Below, in pieces: positions 14,269 to 23,805 of a DNA stretch of 36,132 bases (position 1 is its first letter; each line of letters starts with the position of its first letter). Made by a program: the position numbers and the translations under genes. Under the pieces are notes generated by a model, which was not told the origin of the DNA, did no database searches, and saw only the letters and a program-made list of their open reading frames with translations. Source of the stretch: Magnetococcus sp. PR-3 (lineage in GTDB: Bacteria; Pseudomonadota; Magnetococcia; Magnetococcales; Magnetococcaceae); assembly GCF_036689865.1 (NCBI RefSeq), contig NZ_JBAHUQ010000046.1, forward strand, positions 1 through 36,132, written 5' to 3'.

Positions 14269-15966
14269 ATGAGCTTGTCGCGTCGCGAATTTATGGAACT
14301 AGGTGCCTTAACCGCCGCAGCTGTGGTTGCGGGTTCCAGTAATCTGGCTAACGCTTCCAACCGTGCTGGTTTGGAGAGTCTGTTACGTTTTAAGCCAGAG
14401 GGCAAACTCACCCTCATGCATATTGCAGACTGCCATGCGCAGTTAATGCCTATCTACTTCCGTGAACCCAGTGTGAATATTGGTGTTGGTGCTGCCAAAG
14501 GGCGCCCACCTCACTTGGTTGGACATGATTTTCTAAAATATTTTGGTTTTGAGCCCGGTGGTATTGAAGCCTACTCCTATACCATGCTCGACTATGTAAA
14601 AATGGCTCAGGAGTTAGGGCCAGTGGGCGGTTTTGCCCATTTGGCAACATTGGTTAAATCCATTCGTCAGGAGCGCGGTGCAGATAATTGTATTCTTCTT
14701 GATAGTGGCGATACTTGGCAAGGGAGCTACAGCTCTTTAATGACCAAGGGTGGCGATATGATTGAAGCTGCCAACCTGTTAGGGGTTGAAGGCATGACGC
14801 CACACTGGGAATTCACCTATGGTGATGAACAGGTTATGGCCAATATTGAGAAACTAAACTTCCCATTCTTGGCCCACAACGTGGTGGACACAGAGTGGGA
14901 AGAGGGCGTGTTTGCTCCTTATCATATGTATGAAAAAGCAGGGACCAAGGTTGCGGTTATTGGTCAAGCTTTCCCTTACAGCCCGATTGCGAATCCCCGT
15001 CGGATGTTCCCAAAATGGTCTATGGGCATCCAGGAGAGTGCTGTTCAGGAGCGCGTGAACGAAGTTCGTGAGGAGGGGGCCCAGGTTGTGGTCCTGCTTT
15101 CCCACAACGGTATGGATGTTGACCTGAAGCTGGCCAGTCGTGTGACAGGCATTGATGTGATCCTGGGTGGTCATACCCATGATGCCATTCCTAAGCCTTC
15201 CGAAGTTAAAAACCCTGAAGGTGTCACACTTGTCTGTAACTCAGGCTCTAACGGCAAGTATCTGTCCCGTATGGATCTGGATGTTGCAGATGGTAAGCTT
15301 AAAGGGTGGAATTACCGTCTTATTCCTGTGATCTCCAACCTGATCCCCGCCGATCAGGAGATGGCTGCGCTGGTTGAACGGGTCCGTAAACCCTATCTTA
15401 AAGAGCTCAATACAGTGGTTGGTAAGACCGACTCTCTGCTCTATCGTCGGGGTAACTTTAACGGTACCTATGATGATTTGATCTGTCAGGCACTTAATGA
15501 TCAATTGGATAGTGAAGTCTCTCTCTCTCCTGGGTTCCGTTGGGGCGCTTCATTGCTGCCTGGGCAAGATATCACGATGGAGAGTATCTACACCCAAACA
15601 GCGATCACCTATCCCAACACCTACCGCCGTCAGATGAGCGGTGAGCAGATTAAGACCATTTTGGAAGATGTTGCGGATAACCTATTTAATCCCGACCCTT
15701 ACCGTCAGCAAGGTGGTGATATGGTACGTGTCGGTGGCTTGAAATACCGCATTAAATTGGGTGAAGAGATTGGTAAACGTCTGCATGACATTGAAATTGC
15801 AGGTAAGAAAATGGAGCCCTCTAAGAACTATTGGGTCAGTGGCTGGGCCTCTATGGGTGAAGTGGATGGACCACCAATCTGGGATGTGGTACGTAAACAC
15901 GTAGAGGCTAAAAAAGTGATCTCTATTGAACCAGATAGCAGCATTAAGGGCATTACTGGCCTATAA
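14269..15966 (+). CDS. soxB: SoxB, thiosulfohydrolase
   Basis: A 565-residue protein with a twin-arginine signal (SRREFMELGALTAAA) and a GGGGGAG ribosome site. It belongs to the 5'-nucleotidase-like metallophosphatase fold. Metal-site motifs are visible: HIADCHAQL, LLDSGDTWQGS, HWEFTYGDEQ (SoxB-type replacement of the nucleotidase GNHEF), LLSHNGMDVD and GGHTHDAIP. It hydrolyses the terminal sulfone of the SoxY-bound intermediate to release sulfate in the periplasm, using a di-manganese centre. The length is normal. It follows soxA after 222 bases with a terminator in between. soxCD does not follow. Confidence 0.96.
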   Translation: MSLSRREFMELGALTAAAVVAGSSNLANASNRAGLESLLRFKPEGKLTLMHIADCHAQLMPIYFREPSVNIGVGAAKGRPPHLVGHDFLKYFGFEPGGIEAYSYTMLDYVKMAQELGPVGGFAHLATLVKSIRQERGADNCILLDSGDTWQGSYSSLMTKGGDMIEAANLLGVEGMTPHWEFTYGDEQVMANIEKLNFPFLAHNVVDTEWEEGVFAPYHMYEKAGTKVAVIGQAFPYSPIANPRRMFPKWSMGIQESAVQERVNEVREEGAQVVVLLSHNGMDVDLKLASRVTGIDVILGGHTHDAIPKPSEVKNPEGVTLVCNSGSNGKYLSRMDLDVADGKLKGWNYRLIPVISNLIPADQEMAALVERVRKPYLKELNTVVGKTDSLLYRRGNFNGTYDDLICQALNDQLDSEVSLSPGFRWGASLLPGQDITMESIYTQTAITYPNTYRRQMSGEQIKTILEDVADNLFNPDPYRQQGGDMVRVGGLKYRIKLGEEIGKRLHDIEIAGKKMEPSKNYWVSGWASMGEVDGPPIWDVVRKHVEAKKVISIEPDSSIKGITGL

Positions 15967-16094
15967 AAAATACAAGAATAGCGGTGTTGTGTTGCTGGCT
16001 CTTCCCCCCTTGAACGGAGTGAGCAGCCACACTGTTATTGATCGAGTGTTGGTAGTTCCCCAATTCCCTCCACTGACTCTCGATCTTCCCCCAG

Positions 16095-16130
16095 CGAAGG
16101 CCCATACCATTGGTATGGGCCTTCGTGTTT
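16095..16130 (+). terminator. Terminator of soxB (15-bp perfect stem)
   Basis: The arms CGAAGGCCCATACCA and TGGTATGGGCCTTCG pair perfectly around one T, followed by TGTTT. A near copy of the palindrome lies at 17137-17162. Confidence 0.75.
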
Positions 16131-17130
16131 CATAAGGACTCCATTTAATATAACAGTTAGTCAGCCCTTATAATTTAAAACGCTAACTCTGTTCATGATC
16201 TATGGGTTGAGACGGAATGCTGGCCTTTTTCACTCTGCGCAATAATCTCCGCTCTACAGACAAGATGGGATTTCTAATTCAACATACCCAGACACTCACA
16301 GTCTGCTTATAGGGTAAGCCCTTACGGTATGCACATTATTCCTACCTCTAAAAAGAACCAGGCTGTATCTGTGGCATATTCAGCACAGCTTAAAACTGCT
16401 GTATGACTAGACCTATATAGACCTCTCGCATCAAAGTACAAGTGCTTAGCTTGTAAGGCTCGATGCAACTCCGCCTAAAAAAAATGCCCAGTAACTTTAT
16501 GGATTTCTAGCAAAAAAGCGTATGGGTGCTTTTGCTAATCAAGTGCGTAAATGGGTTGTACCTCAACCTAACCTCAAACGGTGTAGGGGTAAGCTGACGC
16601 TTGTTCATATATCGATCCTGACAAGGGTAAACGTACCAAAAAGAGTAGTCAGTGTATGAAGTGAGTTAAATAAGATGCTTCACATGGTTTAGGTCGTGAG
16701 GTCAAAATCATCTAACTCTCCCCCTTTGATACAAAGGAGTAGACAGAGTGAGGCATGCTTTGTACGCATGATGCAACTAAATACCATAACTGGGAAAAAA
16801 TACAGTTTGCCGCAATGACCAATGGATTTTACGATAGCCCTGAGCTTAGGGCTATAAGATCCTAACCGGCTGCATGGTGTACACCAACATACGATTTAGG
16901 CTAAAGCAGATGGCCGGTAAGGTTGATGTATAACCAGCGCTTTGCAAAGCAGACAAGGTGGTTAATTGTGGGTATATCAATAATTGAAAGTGCAGTTGTT
17001 TTTCTAAATGGCTAAGGGTGCACAGAGCCGGTTTTTTCCCAAAAAACAGCTTACGAACAGATCCATAGAGAGATAGGATGGCCTATGTCTTTAGGGGCCA
17101 AGTTCTCTTTTATGTGATCGTGTTTACCCT
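16131..17130. other. Gene-free stretch of about 1 kb
   Basis: No ORF of useful length on either strand. There is one weak dyad (AGCCCT, six bases, AGGGCT) near 16840. I recognise no transposase remnant or RNA gene. It is bounded by two near-identical terminator palindromes. Confidence 0.5.
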
Positions 17131-17162
17131 TAAAAAAGGCCCATACTATTGGGTATGGGCCT
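17131..17162 (-). terminator. Terminator of the 17193-17867 gene
   Basis: The stem AGGCCCATAC / GTATGGGCCT is followed on the minus strand by a T6 run. It is nearly the same palindrome as the soxB terminator. Confidence 0.75.
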
Positions 17163-17192
17163 CTATTCACCATCCATAACGCTTTAGCCGAA

Positions 17193-17867
17193 TTACAGTT
17201 TATCGTCCCAAAACTGTACCTCGAAAATACGCCCCTTCACCTGTTTAACAGGCTCTTGGGTATCTTGCACAGGAAAACCATTTTTACGCTTCCAGTGGCT
17301 TTCAGGCTGTAGGGCTGATTCACGATTCGCCATGACCCCAGCACTCATGATCGGTTTAAAGCGTTCCGTAGCAAGGATGTTTCCGTGTAGATCTAAAAGG
17401 TCAATTTCTACGACAACACGGCTTAACGCTCTTTTGCCACGATTGTGCAGTCCAAAAAAGACAGCTGCCGGTTGTTCTTGGCTTTTAGGTCGCCATTGAA
17501 TTTCTGTCACTTGAATCTGTTGCTCAGCATAGTTTTTTTGCGCTTTTTTAAAAGCTTTTCTTCGTTTTTTTGCCGCTTGTTTTCTCAGTAAAATTTGCTG
17601 ACGCATGGCACGACGTTTCTCTTCTAGCGCCTTTTTATCCACCTTGGGTGGGGCCGGTTGCTGCATAAGAGATGAAGCTGGTAACTTGCCTTGTTGCAAT
17701 AATAATTTTTGAAGTTTTTCGACTTTACGTTCTAACTGTTCAACGCGCCACTCTAATGAGCCTGGCGCTTGGACATCCTGTGGCGTTAAAAAGGGACTTT
17801 TAGCCTGGCTGGCAGTGGCCAATAGTAGAAACGGCATCGCAAAGAGTAAGGCTATCCATAGACGCAT
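17193..17867 (-). CDS. Exported coiled-coil protein of unknown function
   Basis: A 224-residue protein. I chose the ATG at 17867, which starts the signal peptide (MRLWIALLFAMPFLLLATAS); ATG 17879 is also possible, and the open frame extends to 17948. After cleavage near SQAK comes a coiled coil (about residues 40-55), a very Lys/Arg-rich helix (residues 75-115), and a C-terminal beta-rich domain (VFFGLHNRGKRALSRVVVEI) that resembles FxLYD-type interaction domains seen in secreted proteins. No family is named with confidence. The product should be periplasmic. Confidence 0.6.
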   Translation of the reverse strand: MRLWIALLFAMPFLLLATASQAKSPFLTPQDVQAPGSLEWRVEQLERKVEKLQKLLLQQGKLPASSLMQQPAPPKVDKKALEEKRRAMRQQILLRKQAAKKRRKAFKKAQKNYAEQQIQVTEIQWRPKSQEQPAAVFFGLHNRGKRALSRVVVEIDLLDLHGNILATERFKPIMSAGVMANRESALQPESHWKRKNGFPVQDTQEPVKQVKGRIFEVQFWDDKL

Positions 17868-17954
17868 GTGGGTATCCATCCTATTAGGGTCAATTAACTT
17901 TGTTACGATGCCTGTTGAAGGGTAGAAAAAGCAACCCGTCAGTGACAAAAAAAC

Positions 17955-17989
17955 AAAAGGCCAGTCACCATAAGAGTGATTGGCCTTTT
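17955..17989 (-). terminator. Terminator of the 18015-18272 gene
   Basis: The stem AAAAGGCCAGTCAC / GTGATTGGCCTTTT has one wobble and a seven-base loop. On the minus strand a T-rich tract follows. Confidence 0.8.
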
Positions 17990-18014
17990 ATTATGAACGC
18001 ATCATACAACAAAA

Positions 18015-18272
18015 TCAGGCAGCGGGCAGTCTGGGCAGCTGCTTAAGCATGGCACCATAACGGGTCGGATCAAAATCCTGACCGTGGTTGGCCATCATAA
18101 ACATCTCATGCTGCAAAACATTGGCAATTAAACGGCGCGCTTCGTTGTCTCCATAACCAAATTGAGTGAGACGGTTGTATGTCTCATGTGTCACAGCTGG
18201 AGATCCGGCTTTAATCTGGTGATTGACGGTGTTGAGAATTCCATTATTCACGGCTTGGTTGACGTGCATCAC
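18015..18272 (-). CDS. Small helical hypothetical protein
   Basis: An 85-residue soluble protein, all-helical in pattern, with FGYGDNEARRLIANVLQHEM in the centre and a C-terminal LPRLPAA. Its length, clean start near GGGGGAG upstream on the minus strand, and its own terminator show it is a real gene. I recognise no family. It is a single-gene unit between two terminators. Confidence 0.65.
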   Translation of the reverse strand: MMHVNQAVNNGILNTVNHQIKAGSPAVTHETYNRLTQFGYGDNEARRLIANVLQHEMFMMANHGQDFDPTRYGAMLKQLPRLPAA

Positions 18273-18589
18273 TCCCCCTGTCTTGTTATGAGTAATTGCA
18301 GGATGACAAGCATGGTGCGATGGTTTGTTTAAGAGGTCAAGACACCGTGTTGTGAAAAAAGTTAAGAGACTGATAAAAAGCGTAAAAAATCAATATCTGT
18401 GCTTATTGTTAAGCTTGGAAAGAGGTTGCATAAATCAACAAAAATCACCAACTTTATTTCTATTGATTGGCATGTTTTGGTGCCTAAAAAAAAGGCTGTT
18501 TATCTGTAAGATTAATCGTAGTAAGGGTTCGCGCAGGGTTGGTGTGAAAATGGGGGGAAGTTATTTTTCACTGAAGCGCCGGAGATTGG
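18273..18589. other. Gene-free stretch between two minus-strand genes
   Basis: It is AT-rich and probably carries the promoter of the 18015 gene. No hairpin terminator for the kinase gene is evident. A plus-strand frame crossing it reads as low-complexity basic sequence and is not credible. Confidence 0.45.
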
Positions 18590-20698
18590 TTAAATATTGC
18601 CTTCTTGGTGTTGATTCCAGATCTTGGGGAGAGATTCAGCGTGGATAGGAAGCTGGAAACGCACTTGTGTACCTAGGTTAGGCTGACTGGTAATAATTAA
18701 AGAGCCACCATGGGCTTCAACAATACGACGGACGATAAATAAACCTAAACCACTGCCTGAAAGATGTTGGGTTGTATTCGTACGATAGAACATTTCACCA
18801 AGCTGTTTGAGCTCATGAGGATGCATCCCTTTTCCCTGATCTTGCACTTCAATCATGACATGGTTTTGTGCCTGATTAAAAAGAACAGAGAGGGTGACCT
18901 TTTTTGATTTTGGGGAATAGCGTAGTGCATTAAGCAGTACATTACGCAGGGCAACCTCCATCATCTCGCGGTCTACCAGTAACTCCATTTCCTGATCTGG
19001 AAGGTGCTCAACAAGTCGGTTCTCATAGAGATCAACATCCATTCGCGCCAAAGTATTATGAATAAGCTGTCCCAACTGAACAGGGGACTGATCTAGGGTG
19101 AGAACGCCCTGTTTCATGGGGTTAGATGAGATAAAACGATCAATTAGGCGGCCTAAGCGGGCTGTATTCTCCTGAATACGGAAAAGACGTTCATGACTTT
19201 TTGTATCCATGCGGGTGCTGTGATGGATCTGCTCTGCTTTTTGTTGCACCCGCTTTAATGGGGCGTGGAACTCTTTTGAGAGCATGGTGATAAATTGGTT
19301 CTGTTCACGCTGTAACGAGCGTTCTTGCAACATGGCTTGTAAGGCCTGATCTTTGGCTTGTTTTAGATCTTCAATGGTATTCGCCAAATCTTGCGTACGT
19401 TGCCTAATAACATTCTCCATTTGGGCTTCAGAGCGCTTGGCTAAGAGTAATGTTTGATGTTGGGCTGTGAGTTTTTCATCATTTATCTGCTTTAATTGCA
19501 AGGCCATGATCAAAAAGATCAAACTCAGGTGTATGATCCAGCCCAGAGCAAAACTTAGCGCAATATCATGTGAAAAAACAATACCACCCCATATCAAGGT
19601 GTGGTGAATGCTCATCCCCACATAGAGCGGTAGACTAGAAAGCAAAATTAAACGATCAAATGGTGCAATGGTTTTAATACGCCATGCTAAAAAGAGAGTT
19701 CCAAAGAATAGAACAATGCTTAAGATCTGTAGCAGATCAACCCATAGGGTATGGGTTGTCTGTAAAACCATAAGCCATGCAGGTAGCAGCAGTGCCGAAA
19801 GATACACAAGTGATCGATAAGCTAAATGCCATTTTGATGCAATGTGTTTGAGTCCCAACAAATGGTCCCATAGCCACAGTGCTGTCAGGAAGTTTAGCAA
19901 ACTACCAATCTGGATTATGCTCTCTAAGGCTTGGGGTGGAAGTGATTGATTTAATGGATTATGTAAGTGGTGTGAACCGCTATAGCTTAAAAAAAGTGTG
20001 AGCAAGAAGAGGGCATGTAAACGAAATGTCGGGGCACGCATGATGCCCCCAACCAGTAAAATAAGTAAAATAAGTGTAAAGCTAAGCCCTAAAAACAGCC
20101 CATAGAACAGTGCATGTTCATTTTCATGACTACGTGTTGAGAGTAGAGGGGTCAGCTCAGCATGAATAGGGGTTGTCCAGCGGCTATGGACCTGTAACTC
20201 ATAAATTCTTAATGTCGGTGGATTCGTTTTTTTATGGTCTGAAAAATCTAAAGGGGCTTCAAAAATATGGGTAAAGGTTGCACCATCTTTTGGTGTGATA
20301 CGTTTAATAGACTTAACCGGTTGCCACCCTTTTTTATGATCAAATCTAAAGAGAGAGAGCTGCTTAGGGCGTTTTGCAAAAATGGTTAAAAGCCAACGAG
20401 GTTGGATATCACCTTGATGAATAATCTGAATGGGGATTTGTAAAACCCCATTGGTATAGATCGGCTGGTTTAAATAACGGTTAGGCAGGGGCGGTAAGCG
20501 ATTTTTTAGATCCAGCAGAAACGCTGTATCCTCAGGACCATTGCTTGGTTGGGTATTGATGGTGATGTGGGGCGTGCTGTCCTGAATGGTTATAGGCATG
20601 GCCATGGAGGGTGAACTCCAGAGGGCCAACACCCATAAACCGATAAAAATAACGGTCCTTAACTGCTTACATATGAGAAGCAAAGGAGAACGCTCCAC
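18590..20698 (-). CDS. Membrane sensor histidine kinase with 7TMR-DISM type sensor
   Basis: A 702-residue protein. The order is: signal/first helix (residues 12-33); a periplasmic beta-rich domain (about 35-190) of the DISM extracellular type; seven hydrophobic segments (about 195-400); a coiled coil (410-465); HisKA with phospho-acceptor His478 in KEFHAPLKR; and HATPase with the N box near 586-596 (RNVLLNALRYSPKSK), DQGKGM near 621 and GSGLGLF near 648. All catalytic boxes are intact. The ligand is unknown; some DISM proteins are thought to bind carbohydrates. It is encoded 45 bases after a response regulator on the same strand, its likely partner. Confidence 0.88.
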   Translation of the reverse strand: MERSPLLLICKQLRTVIFIGLWVLALWSSPSMAMPITIQDSTPHITINTQPSNGPEDTAFLLDLKNRLPPLPNRYLNQPIYTNGVLQIPIQIIHQGDIQPRWLLTIFAKRPKQLSLFRFDHKKGWQPVKSIKRITPKDGATFTHIFEAPLDFSDHKKTNPPTLRIYELQVHSRWTTPIHAELTPLLSTRSHENEHALFYGLFLGLSFTLILLILLVGGIMRAPTFRLHALFLLTLFLSYSGSHHLHNPLNQSLPPQALESIIQIGSLLNFLTALWLWDHLLGLKHIASKWHLAYRSLVYLSALLLPAWLMVLQTTHTLWVDLLQILSIVLFFGTLFLAWRIKTIAPFDRLILLSSLPLYVGMSIHHTLIWGGIVFSHDIALSFALGWIIHLSLIFLIMALQLKQINDEKLTAQHQTLLLAKRSEAQMENVIRQRTQDLANTIEDLKQAKDQALQAMLQERSLQREQNQFITMLSKEFHAPLKRVQQKAEQIHHSTRMDTKSHERLFRIQENTARLGRLIDRFISSNPMKQGVLTLDQSPVQLGQLIHNTLARMDVDLYENRLVEHLPDQEMELLVDREMMEVALRNVLLNALRYSPKSKKVTLSVLFNQAQNHVMIEVQDQGKGMHPHELKQLGEMFYRTNTTQHLSGSGLGLFIVRRIVEAHGGSLIITSQPNLGTQVRFQLPIHAESLPKIWNQHQEGNI

Positions 20699-20743
20699 CA
20701 GGGCCGTATCTACGGTTAGACGTCAGTAAAGTGATGACCTGTG

Positions 20744-21493
20744 TTAGTCAACCTGTATGGGGGCTGTAAAGGCATATCCCACACCGTAAACGGTATCCAA
20801 TGGAAAAGACAAATTGACTGTCGGTTCAATTTTGGCTTTCAATCGCCGGACAAACACATCCATGCTACGCCGGTTAGTCACCGTATCTTTTTTACCTAAT
20901 GCCTCTAGGCAAATGGGGCGCTCCACGGTTTGGCCAGGGGTTTTGCACAGAGTAAGCAGAAATCTGTGTTCACGACCATTGAGCTTAACGGAAAGCCCAG
21001 TAGGGGCAGAGAGGGTCCAAGTGATGGTATCATATTGCCAAGTATTACCATCGACTTCACCAGATGCTTCCCCCTCATCGGATTCACTACTGGCCCATTT
21101 GGGCAAACGCCGCATAATACTACGCAGGTTAGCTTCTACAACAGAGAGTTCGGAGTCCTTAAGGAGATAGGCATCCGCACCTGATTGAAGAGAATCCACC
21201 ATCTGTTGAGAGTCATTCATACAGGTTAACATGAGTATACCCATGTCACCCTCTTCCCGTAGACGCCGCGTCAGGGCGATGCCGTTATCATCTGGTAGCA
21301 GAATATCCATAACAACCAGATCAGGCTTCTTATGCTCAAGGGCACGATACATCTCCTGACCGCTCTTAGCACCTTCTACAGAAAAGCCTCGAGCATCCAG
21401 AAAATCCATAAGGTCTTCCAGAAGATCTGCATTGTCTTCTACAATTAATACGCTGGGTTTTAAAGCTTCCATTGGCGTCATCAATCTATACAT
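20744..21493 (-). CDS. Response regulator, OmpR/PhoB type
   Basis: A 249-residue protein. The receiver (residues 14-128) has the acidic pair (IVEDN), phospho-acceptor Asp63 in VVMDILLPDD, and Lys in YLLKDSE. An acidic linker (SSESDEGEASGEVDG) follows, then a winged-helix Trans_reg_C domain with REHRFLLTLCKTPG, MDVFVRRLKAKI and a final YGVGYAF. It probably acts as a DNA-binding regulator phosphorylated by the adjacent 7TM kinase. ATGs at residues 5 and 8 are alternative starts. Targets are unknown. Confidence 0.88.
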   Translation of the reverse strand: MYRLMTPMEALKPSVLIVEDNADLLEDLMDFLDARGFSVEGAKSGQEMYRALEHKKPDLVVMDILLPDDNGIALTRRLREEGDMGILMLTCMNDSQQMVDSLQSGADAYLLKDSELSVVEANLRSIMRRLPKWASSESDEGEASGEVDGNTWQYDTITWTLSAPTGLSVKLNGREHRFLLTLCKTPGQTVERPICLEALGKKDTVTNRRSMDVFVRRLKAKIEPTVNLSFPLDTVYGVGYAFTAPIQVD

Positions 21494-21868
21494 TCGTTGC
21501 GAGATTGCACTGCTGCCACATCGCAGAGGTTTTTGTACTGATAATCTATCCTACTTCATCTAAATGCAAAGTCGAATGTCTCTCCGTAAAATGAAGCAAT
21601 TGGTAAGATTATATCAAAAAACAGGGGCGACCATTCCAATTGAATATATTATTCTGCAAAACCCTGAAAACATCTTTTAAAGTCATATGTTTTTACATGT
21701 TAGGGGCGCGTCTATATAAAAAAGAAGGGCTGATGTTTTTAGAGTAAAAGATATATTACTGGATAAAAAGGTCATTTTTGTACGAATAACAGGGAAGATG
21801 GCGATCTTTTTGCAAGACTCGTCATAGGCATTTACCGACTCTTATTTTTTTTATGACGACGACAGAAG
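21494..21868. other. Divergent promoter region
   Basis: AT-rich, between the minus-strand regulator/kinase unit and the plus-strand sulfotransferase. No ORF or RNA gene seen; promoters for both directions must lie here. Confidence 0.45.
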
Positions 21869-23722
21869 ATGGATTTTATGTCTCATTCCAGCTCAGAAGA
21901 TCCTCAAGGGGCAGAACTTGACCCTCATGTAGCCCTTAGTCAAGCACTAAGGCATCTGCAACAGGGGCAGGCTGCACAGAGTTTACGACTCCTTCAAGGT
22001 ATTTGTCAGCGGTGGCCTGAATATACCGATGGCTGGAAATATCTCGCCATTACATTGGATGCTGTTGGGCAGAGTGAATTTGCTTTAACCATTTATAAAA
22101 AAGTCTTGGCTCAAACGCCATGGGACCATGGCTTGATGTTCAGCTTAAGTGGCATGCTGGGTACCATGGCCAGATATGATGAAGCTATCGATCATATTAA
22201 ACAAGCCATTACATTGCACCCAACCCCTGAATATCGTCAGCATCTGGTTGCCATGTATTTTAATGCTCTGTATCTGGATAAAGCCTCTTTGGAGGTTGAG
22301 ACTCTGCTTAACTCATCTGGTGATCAAGCGACTTGCCTCTACTACAAAGCACGTATTCTTCAAGAAAAAGAACAGATTGAAGAGGCTATAGAAAGCTTTG
22401 AACAACTGCTACAGGTTGCTCCTAGGCATGTGATGGGGATTATCCACAAAGGCATTGCCTTTAAGGATCTTGGGGATCTGGAAAATGCAGCTGAGTGCTA
22501 TGAGTTGGCGTTAATGTTGGAGCCAGAAAATAAAGAGGGCTGGGTCAATCTGGCGGTTACCTTGGAACGTTTAAACCGTTTGGAGGAGGCCCAAAAAGCG
22601 CTGGATAAAGCCTTACAGCTTGCCCCTGGCTTGCCCATACTGCACATGGTCAATATCCGTTTGGCCCGACGAGATAAACGCTATGATGATGCCTTGGTGG
22701 ACGTTGAACGACTAAAAGCGCTACCGCTCGATCAAGTGACCTTGAAGGAGTTGGCATTTGACGAAGGGTTGATTTTTGATGCGCTTCAGGAGCCTTCAGC
22801 AGCTTTAGAAGCGTTCACACAAGGGCATAAATTAACAAAAGATCTGCTTACACCTGCCCAAATGAGAGAGGCTAATCGTTTTCCCGCCTTATTAGAAAGC
22901 ATGTCTAATGAGATGGAGGGGATGGTGCGGGCAGATGATGGGCCGACAACTGAGGCCTCTCCCATTTTTCTCATTGGTTTTCCACGTTCGGGAACAACCT
23001 TATTGGAGACGATGCTGGATGCGCATCCCAAGATTGAGTCGATGATGGAGATGCCCACCCTTTCCACCGTGCTTAAACATCTTAAAAAGCACCATACCAT
23101 TCAGTGGAAAGAGCTGGATCAGCTTTCTGAAGCTGTACGGATAGAGGCCCGAGACTGTTATTGGCAGACTGTGGCCAAATACCTGGATCGAACAGATGGG
23201 TGCCAGGTGCTGGATAAAATGCCGTTAAACATTATCTATCTCCCTTTGATCATGCAGTTGTTTCCAAATGCCAAGCTGATACTGGCTTTACGGCACCCTT
23301 ATGATGTCTGTTTGAGTGCGTTTATGCAGGATTTTAGATACAACGCATCCATGGCCCAGTTTCATCATCTTTCGACGACCGCAGCCTTCTATGATCAGGT
23401 GATGGACCTGTGGGTGCGCGCCGAGAAAATCTTTGATCTAAATGCTCATGTGATTCGCTATGAAGATGTGGTAACGGATCGTGAAGCGCAGCTCAAAGCC
23501 CTCTTTTCTTATTTACAGCTTCCCTGGCATGCAGAGGTCCTAGATCATCATAATCACGCCCTTCAGCGTGGTCATATCACGACACCAAGCAACCATCAGG
23601 TGACACAACCCATCTATCAACATGCACGCTACCGATGGCTTAGGTATAAGGGGCATTTGAATATGTTTAAGCAGCCATTGCAGCGCTGGGTAAACTATTG
23701 GGGATACGATCCGTTAACATAA
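21869..23722 (+). CDS. TPR-sulfotransferase fusion protein
   Basis: A 617-residue protein. Residues about 20-300 hold tandem TPR repeats (ALRHLQQGQAAQSLRLLQ; AAECYELALMLEPENKEGW; AQKALDKALQLAPG). From about residue 363 it is a PAPS-dependent sulfotransferase: the 5'-phosphosulfate loop FLIGFPRSGTTLLETML, a catalytic-region KMPLNIIYLPLI, and the 3'-phosphate site LALRHPYDVCLSAFMQDF. Such fusions are common in bacteria and are thought to sulfate glycans or peptides; the acceptor cannot be told. An in-frame ATG at 21878 is an equally good start. It is a single gene with a strong terminator. Confidence 0.88.
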   Translation: MDFMSHSSSEDPQGAELDPHVALSQALRHLQQGQAAQSLRLLQGICQRWPEYTDGWKYLAITLDAVGQSEFALTIYKKVLAQTPWDHGLMFSLSGMLGTMARYDEAIDHIKQAITLHPTPEYRQHLVAMYFNALYLDKASLEVETLLNSSGDQATCLYYKARILQEKEQIEEAIESFEQLLQVAPRHVMGIIHKGIAFKDLGDLENAAECYELALMLEPENKEGWVNLAVTLERLNRLEEAQKALDKALQLAPGLPILHMVNIRLARRDKRYDDALVDVERLKALPLDQVTLKELAFDEGLIFDALQEPSAALEAFTQGHKLTKDLLTPAQMREANRFPALLESMSNEMEGMVRADDGPTTEASPIFLIGFPRSGTTLLETMLDAHPKIESMMEMPTLSTVLKHLKKHHTIQWKELDQLSEAVRIEARDCYWQTVAKYLDRTDGCQVLDKMPLNIIYLPLIMQLFPNAKLILALRHPYDVCLSAFMQDFRYNASMAQFHHLSTTAAFYDQVMDLWVRAEKIFDLNAHVIRYEDVVTDREAQLKALFSYLQLPWHAEVLDHHNHALQRGHITTPSNHQVTQPIYQHARYRWLRYKGHLNMFKQPLQRWVNYWGYDPLT

Positions 23723-23746
23723 AAGTTAGTGGGGCGAGAGAATATT

Positions 23747-23780
23747 AAAAAAGGGAGACCATTTGGTCTCCCTTTTTTAG
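23747..23780. terminator. Bidirectional terminator between convergent genes
   Basis: The stem AAAAAGGGAGACC / GGTCTCCCTTTTT has an ATTT loop, with A-run and T-run on the two sides. It serves both the sulfotransferase and the diguanylate cyclase. Confidence 0.9.
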
Positions 23781-23805
23781 TTATTACGCCAAAGCTCGCA
23801 CCCTG

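Noticed and set aside
16480-16665. A possible 50-codon open stretch in the empty region after soxB
   Set aside because: It has no start with a ribosome site, no recognisable motif and no likeness to a transposase.
18325-18648. Plus-strand 107-codon frame
   Set aside because: It runs antisense into the kinase 3' end, is basic and low-complexity, and has no ribosome site.
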